A stretch of 64,000 nt of DNA. Source: Stenotrophomonas sp. VV52. GTDB taxonomy: Bacteria; Pseudomonadota; Gammaproteobacteria; Xanthomonadales; Xanthomonadaceae. The DNA is taken from positions 744,001-808,000 of the forward strand of contig NZ_PKQQ01000001.1 in assembly GCF_002893095.1 (NCBI RefSeq), read 5' to 3'. Of this stretch, positions 38,088 to 49,263 are shown piece after piece (position 1 is the first letter of the stretch; each line of letters starts with the position of its first letter). The position numbers were made by a program, and so were the translations under genes. The notes beneath the pieces are model-generated. The model was given only the letters and a program-made list of their open reading frames with translations, did not search any database and was not told the DNA's origin.

Positions 38088-38159
38088 ATGAAGATGTTGC
38101 TGCTGTGGGCACTGGGCGTGCCGATTCCGCTGCTGATCCTGTGGGCGATCTTTACCTGA
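38088..38159 (+). CDS. 23-residue single-span membrane peptide
   Basis: ATG at 38088 with AGAGGAG 8 nt upstream, ending in TGA at 38157-38159. The product is MKMLLLWALGVPIPLLILW plus AIFT, almost wholly hydrophobic, with a Pro-containing core. It begins 25 bp after the stop of the larger membrane protein, and a factor-independent terminator follows within 20 bp, so the two form a unit. Strong ribosome site, coding-like composition and terminator support a real small gene. Function unknown. Confidence 0.65.
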   Translation: MKMLLLWALGVPIPLLILWAIFT

Positions 38160-38176
38160 TTGGCCCGCCATTGAAT

Positions 38177-38213
38177 GCGACAGGCCATCCTTTGGGTGGC
38201 CTGTTGCGTTTCT
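38177..38213 (+). terminator. Rho-independent terminator after the membrane-peptide unit
   Basis: The stem GCGACAGGCCATCC pairs with GGGTGGCCTGTTGCG around a TTT loop and is followed by TTTCT. It ends the 36989-38159 transcription unit. Confidence 0.8.
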
Positions 38214-38230
38214 GGCGCCGGAGGGATCTC

Positions 38231-38322
38231 GTGGGACACGCATGGCGTGTCGCTACGCAGCACACTCGCAACGCGTGTCCCCATGAACCCCTCCGCGTAG
38301 AGACACGCCATGCGTGTCCCAC
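38231..38322. repeat. Divergent pair of GTAG-headed REP palindromes
   Basis: The left unit (38231-38256) is in reverse orientation and ends GGCGTGTCGCTAC. The right unit (38297-38322) starts GTAGAGACACGCCATGCGTG. Both belong to the same palindrome family as the pair at 35370. Here the GTAG heads face each other across about 40 bp, the opposite arrangement to the pair at 35370. Confidence 0.8.
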
Positions 38323-38407
38323 GTACACCATGCTGCAAGGCAGCGGGCCCTGCGCCCCCATCACCGGTATCGTCACGTTCCATATCACCCACCGGAATGG
38401 AAGCAGC

Positions 38408-39091
38408 ATGCAGTTGATCGGCAGCACGGCCCTCGCACTCCTCGGCACCCTGGCCCTCAACGCGTATGCAACCGACGCCCCGGGGCCCAAGCGACCCAGC
38501 GTTGAACAGCTTCAAAAGCTCATCGTCGACAAATCCCCGCAGACGCACGTCGAAAAGCCTGACAACGACCGCATCACCGCGCGCCGCATCGACATCGTCG
38601 ACGAGAAGGGCACCATCCGGATGACCCTGTCCGGGCAGACCCCGGCGCCGATCATCGACGGCATCCAGTACAAGCGCGCCTTCAACGTCGCCGGCATGGT
38701 CCTCTATGACGACAAGGGCAGCGAGCGCGGCGGCTTCGGCACCGCCGACGTCAACGGCGGCATGGCCGTGCTGGCACTGGACCACCCGGCAATGGACGCG
38801 ATCGGCTGGCGTGTATCGCCCGACGGCGAAGTCCGGTTCTCGATCAACCAGGCACCGCCCCTGATCCGCGAACCCAGGCTCGACAACCGCCTCATTCCCG
38901 GGGTGGCTACGCCCACCCGCATTGAAATGCTGGTAGGCGCCGACGGCACCCCGGCCATCGCCTTGAATGACAAGTCCGACCGTCCACGCTTGCGCCTGAC
39001 CGTCACCCAGGAAGGTTACGGCACCATCGAATTCCTCGACGCCCAAGGCAAGGTCATCCACACCCTGGCCCCCGAAGCCGACCTGCGTTGA
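38408..39091 (+). CDS. Exported protein of unknown function
   Basis: 227 residues from the ATG at 38408; GGAA lies about 10 nt upstream, and the open frame before it is the REP region. The signal peptide ends near ALNAYA. The mature part is beta-rich and repetitive, with three related hairpins (RIDIVDEKGTIRMTLSGQ; GMVLYDDKGSERGGFGTAD; TIEFLDAQGKVIHTLAPE). This suggests a small beta-propeller or beta-helix-like fold. No family is recognised. Probably periplasmic. Confidence 0.75.
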   Translation: MQLIGSTALALLGTLALNAYATDAPGPKRPSVEQLQKLIVDKSPQTHVEKPDNDRITARRIDIVDEKGTIRMTLSGQTPAPIIDGIQYKRAFNVAGMVLYDDKGSERGGFGTADVNGGMAVLALDHPAMDAIGWRVSPDGEVRFSINQAPPLIREPRLDNRLIPGVATPTRIEMLVGADGTPAIALNDKSDRPRLRLTVTQEGYGTIEFLDAQGKVIHTLAPEADLR

Positions 39092-39099
39092 CCCTTGGC

Positions 39100-39124
39100 G
39101 TAGTGCCGGCCGCCGGCCGGCTCC
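39100..39124 (+). repeat. GTAG-headed REP palindrome (GCCGGCC family)
   Basis: GTAG at 39100 is followed by TGCCGGCCGCCGGCCGGCTC, a near-perfect hairpin. Similar units occur at 48557, 51022 and 62588. Confidence 0.75.
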
Positions 39125-39192
39125 ACCCACGCTTGACCGAAACGCGCCGGCACCGAAAGATAGCGCCACAACGCCCATCTCAAGGATCGACC

Positions 39193-39483
39193 ATGGCCGG
39201 CATCATCGGAGACCTTCTCGAAGGCATCGTCGACTTCGTAACCGACGTGTGGCTGCTGCGCCGCCAGCGCAGCACACGAGGCCGTCCGGAAAACGCCTGG
39301 CGGGATGACGCCGCGGACATGCTCGTGCTCGATGCATGGGCAATAGGCCTCGGCATCGCCGCATTCGCGGTTGCCGCGCTCATGTTCTTCCTGCTCAAGC
39401 TGCCGCTATGGCTCTGCATGGCACCCATCGTCGCCGTAGGCATCTACGTTGGGTATCGCTGGTTTGCCTTGGCGCGCGCCTGA
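39193..39483 (+). CDS. Small membrane protein of unknown function
   Basis: 96 residues from the ATG at 39193; AAGGA lies 7 nt upstream, and upstream sequence in the same frame is a REP element. The N-terminal helix (GIIGDLLEGIVDFVTDVWLL) is followed by an Arg-rich loop and two transmembrane helices (IGLGIAAFAVAALMFFLL and LCMAPIVAVGIYVGYRW). No family is recognised. Confidence 0.7.
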   Translation: MAGIIGDLLEGIVDFVTDVWLLRRQRSTRGRPENAWRDDAADMLVLDAWAIGLGIAAFAVAALMFFLLKLPLWLCMAPIVAVGIYVGYRWFALARA

Positions 39484-39876
39484 AACGCCAGACGGCACGG
39501 TCTGCATGGAATGCACGTAGGAAGATATGCATTCAATGCGGGTGCAAGGTGATGTAATCAGGCGCGTATCGCACGCAGCTGTGAAAGCTATCGTGATTTC
39601 ATTTCACTGATTGCGTTTAGAAACCGAAACGTCGGTAATCGGATAAAGGGTGACGCACTACTCGCTTTTCATGGCGACGTCCAACGTGCCGTTCACCGCT
39701 TCGCACCCAGGATAAATCGCACGAGACACGCACATCCGCAGCAGCGGACGCATGCGGCGAGCGCAACGGACGACGTTTCCAACACTGCTCATACCTCGCG
39801 ACGGCGGCACGGCCCGCTGATTCCCTATTGAAGTCCCCCAGGCACGACTGTGCCTGTCGTTCATTGGAGAAATGCG
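39484..39876. other. Intergenic region upstream of the giant autotransporter
   Basis: 393 bp with no supported gene. It should hold the autotransporter promoter; no convincing -35/-10 pair was picked out. A short palindrome (AGGCACGACTGTGCCT, around 39840) and the ribosome site GGAG (39866-39869) precede the ATG at 39877. Confidence 0.5.
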
Positions 39877-42429
39877 ATGCAACAGGTACGAGTGAAGCGC
39901 GGCGTCCAGGTGGTTCCTTCCCGTTCTCCGCGGCTTCGGCGCCATCCACTGGGCGTCAGCGTACTGACTGTGCTGCTCGCAATGTCAGCGGTCACCGCAA
40001 TACCAACCGCCAAGGCCGCGTGTACGACAAACGGGTCGATCGTCACCTGCACGGGTGCCGCCAATCCGCTGGCTCCGTCCTATGCATCCTCGGCGAGCAA
40101 TCTCACCGTCAACGTGCAAAGCGGTGCCAGCATCGGCGTTCTGCTCGGCATCGGCGGCACCGCGCTGCAGCTCACCGGCGACAACGTAACGCTCAACAAT
40201 GCCGGCAACATCGATCCTTCGTTGCTGGGCCTGATCTCGCTGCTGAGCAGCGGCACCGTGGTGGGCAACAGCACCGCCACCTAGGTGACCGTGAACAACC
40301 TGGCCGCCGGCCGCATGTACGGCACTGGCGCGCTCGCCAATGTAAGCCTGCTTGATTTCACCGGCCTGGCGCTGCGCGCCACGACCGCCAGCAACGGTAC
40401 GGTCAACATCAACAACGCCGGCATCATGGGCGGCCAGCCGCTGATCGGGGTCAACCTGCTGGGGTCGGACATTCCGGTGGTGGCGGTCAGCGGCGGCGGC
40501 CGCGTGAACATGGTCAACAGCGGCAACATCGACGGGCGGATCGCTTTCCAGTCCTCGGCAGCAGGCAACACCTTCGTCAACAGCGGCAACATCAACGGCA
40601 GCGTGTCGCTGGGTGCCAACAGCACCAACACCTTTACCGCCGTCACCGGCTCCACCTTCACCGGCAGCGGTGGCGCGCTGGAGCTGCTGGGGCCGGGCGG
40701 GCTGCTGTATTTCGCGCCCACCGGCGTGGTCGACGGCGGCCGCGGCGGCAACAACACACTGGCCCTGCAGAATCCCGGCAACGCGGGTGCCAGCGGCACA
40801 GGCGTGCTGGAAAGTGACCGCTACATCAACTTCAACACCCTGCGGGTGGGCAGCGGCAGCTGGACCCTGACCGGCACCCGGACATTCGCTGTCGGGCAGC
40901 TCAATGGCGGCGCGCTGCTCACCGGCAACGCGGGTCTGTTCGTCGGGCAGATCGTCGGCAACGGCGGTGCGCTTGAAGCCACCACGTCCGGCCTGAGCTT
41001 CGCGCCCAGCGACGGGATCCGGCTCGACGCGGGCGGACTTGCCGTGCAGGGCGCAAACAGCCTGACCTTCGCGGGCCCTGTGGGCGGCACCGGCGCGTTG
41101 ACCAAGAACGGCACCGGAGTGCTCACCCTGGCCGGCGCCAATACCTACGCCGGTGGCACCACGCTCAACGCCGGCACGATTGCACTGGGCAACAGCACCG
41201 CGCTCAGCACCGGTGCGGTAACGGTCAACGGCGGCAGCCTGTCCAATGCGGGCGCCCTGACCTTTGCCAATGCGTTCACCCTCAATGCTGGTTTGACCCT
41301 GCCGGGCACGGGTGCACTCACATTGACCGGACCGCTCAGCGGCGCCGGTGGGCTGGTCAAGACCGGCGCAGCGGATCTCACCCTGACCGGCGCCAACGCC
41401 TACACCGGCGGCACTACGATCAGTGCAGGACGGCTGGTACTGGGGAACAACGCGGCAATGGGCAGCGGTGCGTTGAACGCAAGCGGAGGCCAGCTCGACA
41501 GCACCGCTGCGCTGAGCCTCGGCAACGCGATCAACCTTACCGGTCCGCTCGGCGTCGGTGCCAGCGGCAATTCGCTGGCCCTGGCAGGCACCATCGCCGG
41601 GACCGGCAGCCTCACCAAGCTCGGCACCGGCACGCTGGCCCTCACCGGCAACAACACCTACAGCGGCGGCACCACGGTCAACGGGGGCGCCGTGCAGGTG
41701 GGGGGCAATACGGCATTGGGCAGCGGCGCACTGACCGTGGCCGGCGCCTCGGTGCTGGACGCTACGCAGGCGGTCTCGCTGGGCAATGCAGTACAGCTCA
41801 ATGCCGCGCTGAATCTTCCGGGCAGCCAGAACCTCGTGCTGGGTGGCCCGATCAACGGCACTGGCGCGCTGGTCAAGACCGGTGCGGCCGCCCTCACGTT
41901 GGGCGGCAACAATGGATACAGCGGCGGCACCACGCTGGGTGCAGGCAGCCTGCTGCTCGGCAGCAACAGTGCACTGGGAAGTGGCGCACTGCTGGTCAGC
42001 GGTGCGGCGGCGCTGGACGCCACCCAGGCCGTTGCCGTCGGCAACGCCGTGCAACTCAATGCCTCGCTCAACGTACTCGGCAACCAGGATCTTGCGCTGG
42101 GCGGCGTGATCGATGGTGCCGGCGGGCTGGTCAAGGACGGCGCGGCCACGCTCGCGCTCAACGCCGCCAACACCTATGCAGGCGGCACTGCGCTCAACGC
42201 GGGCACCCTGCAGCTTGGCAACAACGGCGCGCTCGGTACCGGCGCTCTGAACGTACAGGGCGCCTCGCGGCTGGCGACTGGGACCGCACTGAGCGTCGGC
42301 AACGCGATCGCGTTGGGCGCTGCGCTGACCATCGACAACGCCGACAGCCTGGCGCTGGGCGGGGTGATCAGCGGAGCGGGCGACCTGGTCAAGACCGGCG
42401 CAGGCGAACTGCAGTTGCAGGCCGACAAC

Positions 42430-45400
42430 ACCTTCAACGGCAATCTCGACATCCAGGTGGGCCAGGTTGTGGCTACCACGCCCGGTGGGCTGGGACAGCC
42501 GCAGAGCGTCATCATCGCGGGCGGGGCAGGGCTTACCCTCGCCGGTGGTGGCAGCCTGGCCGCCGTGAGCGGCGGCGGTACGCTCGGCATCGGGGCCGGC
42601 GCCAACCTGCAGGTCGGCGGCAACGACGCCAGCAGCGTGTTTGGCGGCCAGCTCACCGGCGCAGGCAACCTGGAGAAGATCGGCAGCGGCGTGTTCCAGT
42701 TGGCCGGCACCGGCAGTCTGGGCGGCAGCACCACGGTGACCGCTGGGGTGTTCGACGTCGCCGGGAGCCTGGCAACCACGGCGCTCAACGTGGCCAATGG
42801 GGCCACGCTGCGCGGTGCCGGCAGCATCACCGCGCCGGTCACGATCGCCGACGGCGGTCGCCTCGGCCTGACCAGCGGCAGTACGCTCAGCACAGGCGAT
42901 CTATCGCTTTCCGGCGGCTCGATCATCGACGCCGGACTCGGCGTGCCCGGTGACGGCCTGCTTACAGTGAACGGCAATCTCACCCTCGACGGCACGCTCA
43001 ATATCAGCGACGTCGGCGGCTTCGGCAGTGGCGTGTACCGGCTCATCGACTACACCGGCGCCCTGACCAACAACGGGCTGCTCTACGGCACCCTGCCGGC
43101 GGGCGTCACGCTGCCGCAGCTCGCACTGCAGACCGCAATTGGGCAGCAGATCAATCTGGTGGTCTCTGCGCCCGGTGAGGTCGTGCAGTTCTGGGACGGT
43201 ACGCAGACAGTGGCCAATGGCCTGGTCGAAGGCGGCACCGGCACCTGGGGCAGCGACACCAACTGGACCGGCGCTGATGGGCTGGTCAATGCCGGCTGGG
43301 CCAACGACTTTGCCGTATTCGGCGGTGTTTCGGCGGGCGTGGTCACGGTGGAAGGCACGCAGGCTACCCGCGGCCTCCAGTTCGCCATCGACGGCTACCA
43401 AGTGGTAGCGGGCGCGAACGGCCAGCTGCAGCTCGACGGTGCACCCACCCCCGTGCGCGTAGGCGCGGCTGCGACCGCAGTGCTCGACGTGCCGCTGGTC
43501 GGCAGCGGTGCGCTGCAGAAGCTGGAATCCGGCACGCTGGTACTCAACGGCGCCAACACATATGCCGGTGGCACCCAACTCAATGGCGGCACCCTGATCC
43601 TGGGCAATGGCCAGGCCATCGGCGCCGGCCAGCTGTCAGCCGTCGACGGCACCACGCTCGATGCCAGCACCGCGCTGGCGCTGGGCAACACCGTGGATCT
43701 GGCCGGCGCGCTGTCGATTGCCGGCAGCAATGACCTCATTCTTTCCGGCGCCGTCGGCGGCGCTGGCAGCCTGGTCAAGAACGGCGCGGCCACGCTGACC
43801 CTGGGTTCGCCGAACAGCTATGCCGGCGGCACCCAGCTCAACGACGGCACCGTGCGCGTTGACGCCTCCGATGCGCTGGGTTCCGGCGCGCTGATCGTGG
43901 CCAACGGCACGCTCGACAGCGGGAACGCCGTGGCGCTGGGCAACGCCGTGACCTTGAACGGCGGGCTGACCGTCGCCGGAAGCAACGACCTCACCTTGTC
44001 CGGCCCGATCGACGGCGGCGGTGGGCTGGTCAAGAACGGCGCCGCCACGCTGGCGCTCACCGGCGCCAACAGCTACGGAGGCGGCACCACCCTCAACGCC
44101 GGTACCTTGGCGGTCGGCAGCGACACTGCTTTGGGAGGTGGCACGCTCAGCGTTTCAGGTGCTTCCACGCTGGCCGACGTGGGCGCCGTCAATCTCACCA
44201 ACGCGATCGACCTTGGCGCTGCCCTCGCGGTAAGCACCGCAGACGACCTTCTGCTCAGCGGCATCCTCAGTGGCGACGCGGGCCTGGGCAAGCTGGGCAG
44301 CGGCACGCTGACCCTGTCCGGCGCGAACACCCTCGGCGGCGCCTTCGACGTGCAGGCCGGCCGCCTGCAGTTGGCCGACGCCGCCGCGCTGGGCAATGTG
44401 GCGCAGGCCAACGTGGCCAGCGATGCCACGCTGGGACTCAACGGTGGCGCGCTGGATGTCATCAGCGGCAGCGGTGCGGTGGACCTTGGTGCAGGCAGCA
44501 CCCTGCAGCTCGGTCGCAACGATTCCGGTGGCAGCTTCGATGGCGCGCTGGGCGGCGCCGGCAGTCTCGAAAAGATCGGTACTGGCACGCTGGCGCTCGG
44601 CGGCAACAGCGCCATCGGCGGCGCCACCCAGGTCAGTGGCGGCACGCTGCAGGTGGATGGCACGCTGGCGTCGGCGGGCGTCACGGTCGGCAGCGGGGCC
44701 ACGTTGTCCGGCGCCGGCAGCGTCGCTGCACCGGTCACCGTCGGCGCGGGCGGTCGCCTGGGCCTGCGCAGCGGCCAGACCCTCACCACCGGCAGCCTCG
44801 CGGTAGACGCGGGCTCGAACCTCGACGCGGCGCTCGGCGTACCCAGCGATACCCGCGTGCTCGCCGTGAACGGCGACCTCGCACTCGACGGAACGCTCAA
44901 CGTCACGGATCTGGGTGGCTTCGGCGATGGCGTGTACCGCCTGATCGACTACACCGGCGCGCTGACCAACAACGGCCTGTCGCTGGGCTCGCTCCCGGTC
45001 GCCGTGCTGCCGGGCCAGTTGCTGGTGCAGACCGCCGTGGGCCAGCAGGTCAACCTGGTGGTGTCGGCGAGCGGCAGCACTGTGCAGTTCTGGGATGGCA
45101 CCGAAGTGGATGGCGACGGTGTCATCCAGGGCGGCGCCGGTACTTGGGACGACGGCACGCATTGGACCGACCAGGCCGGCGCGGACAATGCGGCCTGGAA
45201 CCAGGGCTTCGCGGTGTTCGGTGGCGAAGCCGGTGGCGTTGTTGACGTGGTCGGCACCCAGGCCATCACCGGCCTGCAGTTCACCCGTGACGACTACAAC
45301 CTGGTCGCAGGGGCAGACGGCCAACTCCAGCTCAATGCGCTCCCCACGGCCGTGCGCGTCGATCCCGGCGTGACCGCCACGCTGAGCCTGCCGCTGGTGG

Positions 45401-45990
45401 GCAGTGGCAGCCTCGACAAGCGTGACTCGGGCACCCTCATCCTCGACGGCATCAACAGCTACAGCGGCGGCACCGTGCTGTCCGGTGGCACGCTGGTGCT
45501 CGGCAACGATCAGGCGATTGGCAGCGGCGTCCTGTCTGCAGCCGATGGCACCACGCTCGACACGGGCGAGGCCATGACGCTGGCCAACGCTGTTGCCCTG
45601 AACGGCGCACTCACCGTGGCCGGGAGCAACGACCTCACCCTGTCCGGTGTGGTCAGCGGCAACGGTGGGCTGGTCAAGCAGGGCGACACCACGCTCAGCC
45701 TGGACGGCGCCAACACCTACAGCGGCGGCACCGCACTGCAGGCCGGCACGCTGCTGCTGGGCAACGCGCAGGCGCTGGGCACCGGTACGCTCAGTGCCGC
45801 CGACGGCACCGCGCTGGATACCACTGCTGCCGCGCAGCTCGCCAACAACATCGCGCTCGACGGCACGCTCAACCTGGTCGGCAGCAATGACCTGACCCTG
45901 GCCGGCAACATCGCAGGCAGCGGTGGGCTGGTCAAGGACGGCGATACCACGCTGACCTTGACCGGAACGAACAGCTACGGCGGCGGCACC
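42430..45990 (+). repeat. Two in-register copies of a 1.9-kb block in the giant autotransporter
   Basis: Matching landmarks repeat with a spacing of 1899 bp (633 codons). The YRLIDYTGALTNNGL segment is at 43033 and 44932, and the LEK segment at about 42659 and 44558. Flanking PATR motifs, VQFWDGT and the QAIG segments also line up. The copies have diverged at many codons, so the duplication is old. Confidence 0.85.
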
Positions 45991-46929
45991 ACGGTCAACG
46001 CCGGCACCCTGGTAGGCACCAGCGCCAGCCTGCAAGGTGGCATCGCAAATGAGAGCGCGGTGGTCTTCGACCAGGCCGGCGACGGCACCTTCAACGGCAG
46101 CATCAGTGGCAGCGGCACCCTGACCAAACAGGGCGGTGGCGCATTGCGGCTGGCGGGCGCCAACAGCTACAGCGGCGGCACCACCGTAGAGGCTGGCACG
46201 CTGATCGGCGACACCGACAGCCTGCAGGGCGACATCACCGACAACGCCACACTGGTGTTCGACCAGGGCAGCGACGGGACCTATGCCGGCGTCATCAGTG
46301 GCAATGGCTCGCTGGTCAAGCAGGGCGGCGGCACGCTGGCCCTCACCGGCGCCAACAGCTACAGCGGTGGCACCACCATCAACGCCGGTACGCTGCTCGG
46401 CGATACCACCAGCCTGCAGGGCGACATCGTCGACAACGCCAACCTGGTGTTCGAGCAGGGCGACGGTGACACCTTCGCCGGCAGCATCAGCGGCAGCGGC
46501 ACGCTGACCAAGCAGGGCTTCGGCGTGCTGCGCCTGGCCGGCATCAACAGCTACAGCGGTGGCACCACCATCAGCGCCGGTACGCTGGTCGGCGACACCA
46601 CCAGCCTGCAGGGCAACATCGTCGACAACGCCAGCCTGGTCTTCGACCAGGGCGACGACGGCACCTTCAGCGGCGCGATCTCCGGCACCGGTGCGCTCAC
46701 GAAGGAGGGCGAAGGCGCGCTCACCCTGGCCGGCAGCAACAGCTACAGCGGCGGCACCACGGTGGACGCCGGCACGCTGATCGGCAACACCAGCAGTCTG
46801 CAGGGCGACATCGCCAACAACGCAGCGCTCGTGTTCGACCAGGCCGCCAACGGCACCTATGCCGGTACGCTCTCGGGCGACGGCAGCCTGGACAAGACCG
46901 GCGCCGGCACGCTGCTGCTCAGCGGCAAC
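45970..46929 (+). repeat. Five tandem 192-bp repeats in the autotransporter passenger
   Basis: The NSYxGGTT motif (DNA AACAGCTAC...) starts at 45970, 46162, 46354, 46546 and 46738, exactly 192 bp (64 codons) apart. Each unit also carries a TxSLQGxI segment, LVFDQG and a SGxGxLTK segment. The neighbouring unit at 46927 is degenerate. Such exact-period, in-frame repeats can gain or lose units without a frameshift. Confidence 0.9.
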
Positions 46930-48503
46930 AGTGCCGGCTTCACCGGCACCACTACGGTCAGCGCGGGCGCGCTGGGCGTGGGCACCCCCGCCACGCCCGG
47001 CGCGACGTTGGGCGGTCCGGTGGTGGTGGACAATGGCGGCACGCTGTTCGGCAACGGCAGCATCGGCTCGCTTGACCTGTCCGGCACGCTGCTCAGTGGC
47101 GGCGACGAAGGCTCGCTTACCGTGGTCGGCGATGCCGCAGTGCACGGCGGCTCCACCTGGCAGATCACGCCCACCAGCGGTGGCACCGTGGTTCCGGTCA
47201 GCATCGGCGGCACGCTGCAGATCGACCCGGGCGCTACGCTGCAGCTGGACCACAGCGACCGGTTGCCGGTCGGCTCGCCGATCAGCATTGCCAATGCGGG
47301 CGGCGGCGTTACCGGCAACTTCAGCCAGGTCACCGACGACTTCGCGTTCCTCGACCCCTCGGTCAGCGCCGGCGGCGGTGGTTTGTCGCTGACCCTGGAG
47401 CGCGACGGCACCACCATCCCGTCGCAGGGCGAAACCCCAAACCAGGTCTCGGTAGGTGGCGCCATCGAAACCCTGCCGGTGACCAGCCCGGTCTTCAATG
47501 CGGTGATCCTGCTGCCGGATTCGCCGGCGGCGGTGACCCAGGCGCTGAGTGCGCTGTCGGGTGAGAGCCATGCCAACACGGCGGTGTCGCTGCTGGACAA
47601 CCGCTTCCTCTCCGACGGCGTCGGCCAGCGCCTGCGTGGGCAGGCCTTCACCAGCGAAGTGGGCGCCAACACCGCATGGTTCAGTGCCCGTGCGCTGCCG
47701 CGCCGGATCGACGCGAGCGGCGGCATGCCGGGCCTGCGCACCCGCGATGAAGGCGTCATGGCCGGTATCGACCGCCGCTTCGGCGAGAACGTGGTTGCGG
47801 GTATCTCGGTGGGTCGCCAGGACATGGAAAGCTGGTCGCGCGAGTATGACGACACGGCTGACATCGACGCCAATCACGTCGGGCTGTATGCACAGGCCGA
47901 TTGGGGCCGCTTCAGCCTGACCGGTGGTGTGGATTACGCGGACTTCGACATCGAGAGCCGCCGCCAGGTCACCATCGGCAGCACGATCGATGAGCGACTC
48001 AACGCCGACTACGACGCCCAGGCCATCAGCGGGTACGTGGAAGCGGCCTGGACCTTCGAAGCCGGTTCGGCCCGCTACACCCCGTACCTCAACGTCACCC
48101 ACACCCGTCTCAAGACCGACGGCTTCACCGAACAGGGCGGCGTTGCTGCGCTTTCCGCGGACAGTCAGCGCGACGACTACACCAGCGCCACGCTGGGCGT
48201 GCGTGCGGCCTGGGACCTGGGCCACCGTGCCCGGCTTGAGGCTGGCCTGGGCTGGCAGCACGCCTTCGGCGACACGGACCTCAGCCGCACCATGCGCATG
48301 GCGGCCGGAAGCGGCTTCGAGGTGCGCAGCGTCGCACTGGCCGAGAATGCCGCAGTGGGCGAGTTCGGCATAAGCCTGCAGACCTCGCAGGCCAGCCGCC
48401 TCTCGATGATGCTGCAGGGCGCCAGTGGTGACGGCGAAACCGCGTACGGCGCGCAGTTGACCTGGGGGTGGAGTTTCTAAGCCAGCGCGTCCCGGTGGAA
48501 AAC

Positions 48504-48528
48504 AAAGGCCCCGCAATGCGGGGCCTTT
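48504..48528 (+). terminator. Rho-independent terminator after the giant autotransporter
   Basis: AAAGGCCCCGC pairs with GCGGGGCCTTT around an AAT loop, followed by GCGTTTGCTTTTGCC. It lies 24 bp after the autotransporter stop. Confidence 0.85.
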
Positions 48529-48556
48529 GCGTTTGCTTTTGCCTTTGACTTTGCCG

Positions 48557-48580
48557 GTAGTGCCGGCCGTTGGCCGGCTC
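48557..48580 (+). repeat. GTAG-headed REP palindrome (GCCGGCC family)
   Basis: GTAG followed by TGCCGGCCGTTGGCCGGCTC. Single unit between the autotransporter terminator and the convergent membrane-protein gene. Confidence 0.75.
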
Positions 48581-48617
48581 CTGGCGATGCCGGCGACCCG
48601 TCACTTTTTCTGCCCCT

Positions 48618-49148
48618 TCAACGCCCCGCCGGCCGCCGCCCCGCAAACAGACAAGCCCCCAAAGACATGAAAAACACCGCCCCCAACATCACAACCGCCA
48701 CGCCTTCCTCCGCCTTCATCCCATCCTTGACCACGAGGTGCATATCCCAGGCCATGAACGCGCCCGCCGCAACAGCCAGCAACGCAAGCACACGCGGAAA
48801 CCAGATCGAGACCCGCCCGATCGGGTTAAACCAGATCCTGCTGGAAAGCAGGAACAGCGCGATGCACAGCAGTGGAAACGCAACCAGTGCGTAGGTCGAG
48901 AACACAAGGCATATCAAGGACATCAGCATCAACGCCGGCACCAGCAGGGCCAAGGGCGCGAAACGCCGCAGTCCCGAGGCGCTGGCGCTCGCCCGGCGGG
49001 CCAGGATGAAGGCGGCAAAGAACATGACACCGGCCAGGAACGGCGCGGCGAGGAACAGCGAGAAAAAGCCCCTGAAGTCGGAGGCGGCAGCCGGTGCGGC
49101 GAAGGTGGCCAGCGCCAGGCCAAGTACCAACCTGTTGATTCGATCCAT
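48618..49148 (-). CDS. Multi-span membrane protein of unknown function
   Basis: 176 residues with five hydrophobic segments (LVLGLALATFAAPAAAS as signal or first helix; FLAAPFLAGVMFFAAFIL; LALLVPALMLMSLICLVFST; VLALLAVAAGAFMAWDM; VAVVMLGAVFFMSLGACLF). No charged catalytic motif is visible and no family is recognised. It is convergent with the autotransporter and divergent from the monooxygenase-like gene. Confidence 0.72.
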   Translation of the reverse strand: MDRINRLVLGLALATFAAPAAASDFRGFFSLFLAAPFLAGVMFFAAFILARRASASASGLRRFAPLALLVPALMLMSLICLVFSTYALVAFPLLCIALFLLSSRIWFNPIGRVSIWFPRVLALLAVAAGAFMAWDMHLVVKDGMKAEEGVAVVMLGAVFFMSLGACLFAGRRPAGR

Positions 49149-49263
49149 GAAGGTGACGCATCCAGTTCAGGAAGACGAAGTGTGAAGATACCAGAGCAGG
49201 ACGTGCGCACCCATCCGGACTTCGAGCACAATGGACCCCAATCCAACTGCGCAGGCGGCTCCC

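Larger units (their letters stand above)
39877..48480 (+). pseudogene. Giant PATR-repeat autotransporter adhesin, interrupted by TAG at codon 136
   Basis: The frame starts at ATG 39877 with GGAG upstream and an extended signal ending PTAKA. A TAG at 40282-40284 interrupts it, after GNSTAT and before VTVNNLAAGRM, with the frame unchanged on both sides. The remaining 2731 codons run to 48480. The passenger contains at least 15 copies of the autotransporter-associated beta-strand motif (LTKxGxGxLTLxGxNTYxGGTTLNAG) and a few degenerate ones. The last 300 residues form the autotransporter barrel (VMAGIDRRFGENVVAGISVG) ending TWGWSF. Gln (CAG) is the likely original codon. As written, translation gives only a 135-residue exported fragment unless TAG is read through or the frame restarts at GTG 40285, which has no signal peptide. 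Intact, it would be an outer-membrane surface adhesin. No other lesion was seen in the passenger. Confidence 0.85.

Noticed and set aside
36965-39178. 737-codon minus-strand frame
   Set aside because: Shadow of the membrane protein, REP elements and exported protein on the plus strand; it crosses a terminator and palindromes.
45970-46929. CRISPR-like regular spacing
   Set aside because: Period of 192 bp, in-frame coding repeats, no short repeat-spacer pattern and no cas genes.
44155-48516. 1453-codon antisense open frame over the autotransporter
   Set aside because: Shadow of the PATR repeats; the plus frame has clear repeat motifs and a barrel.
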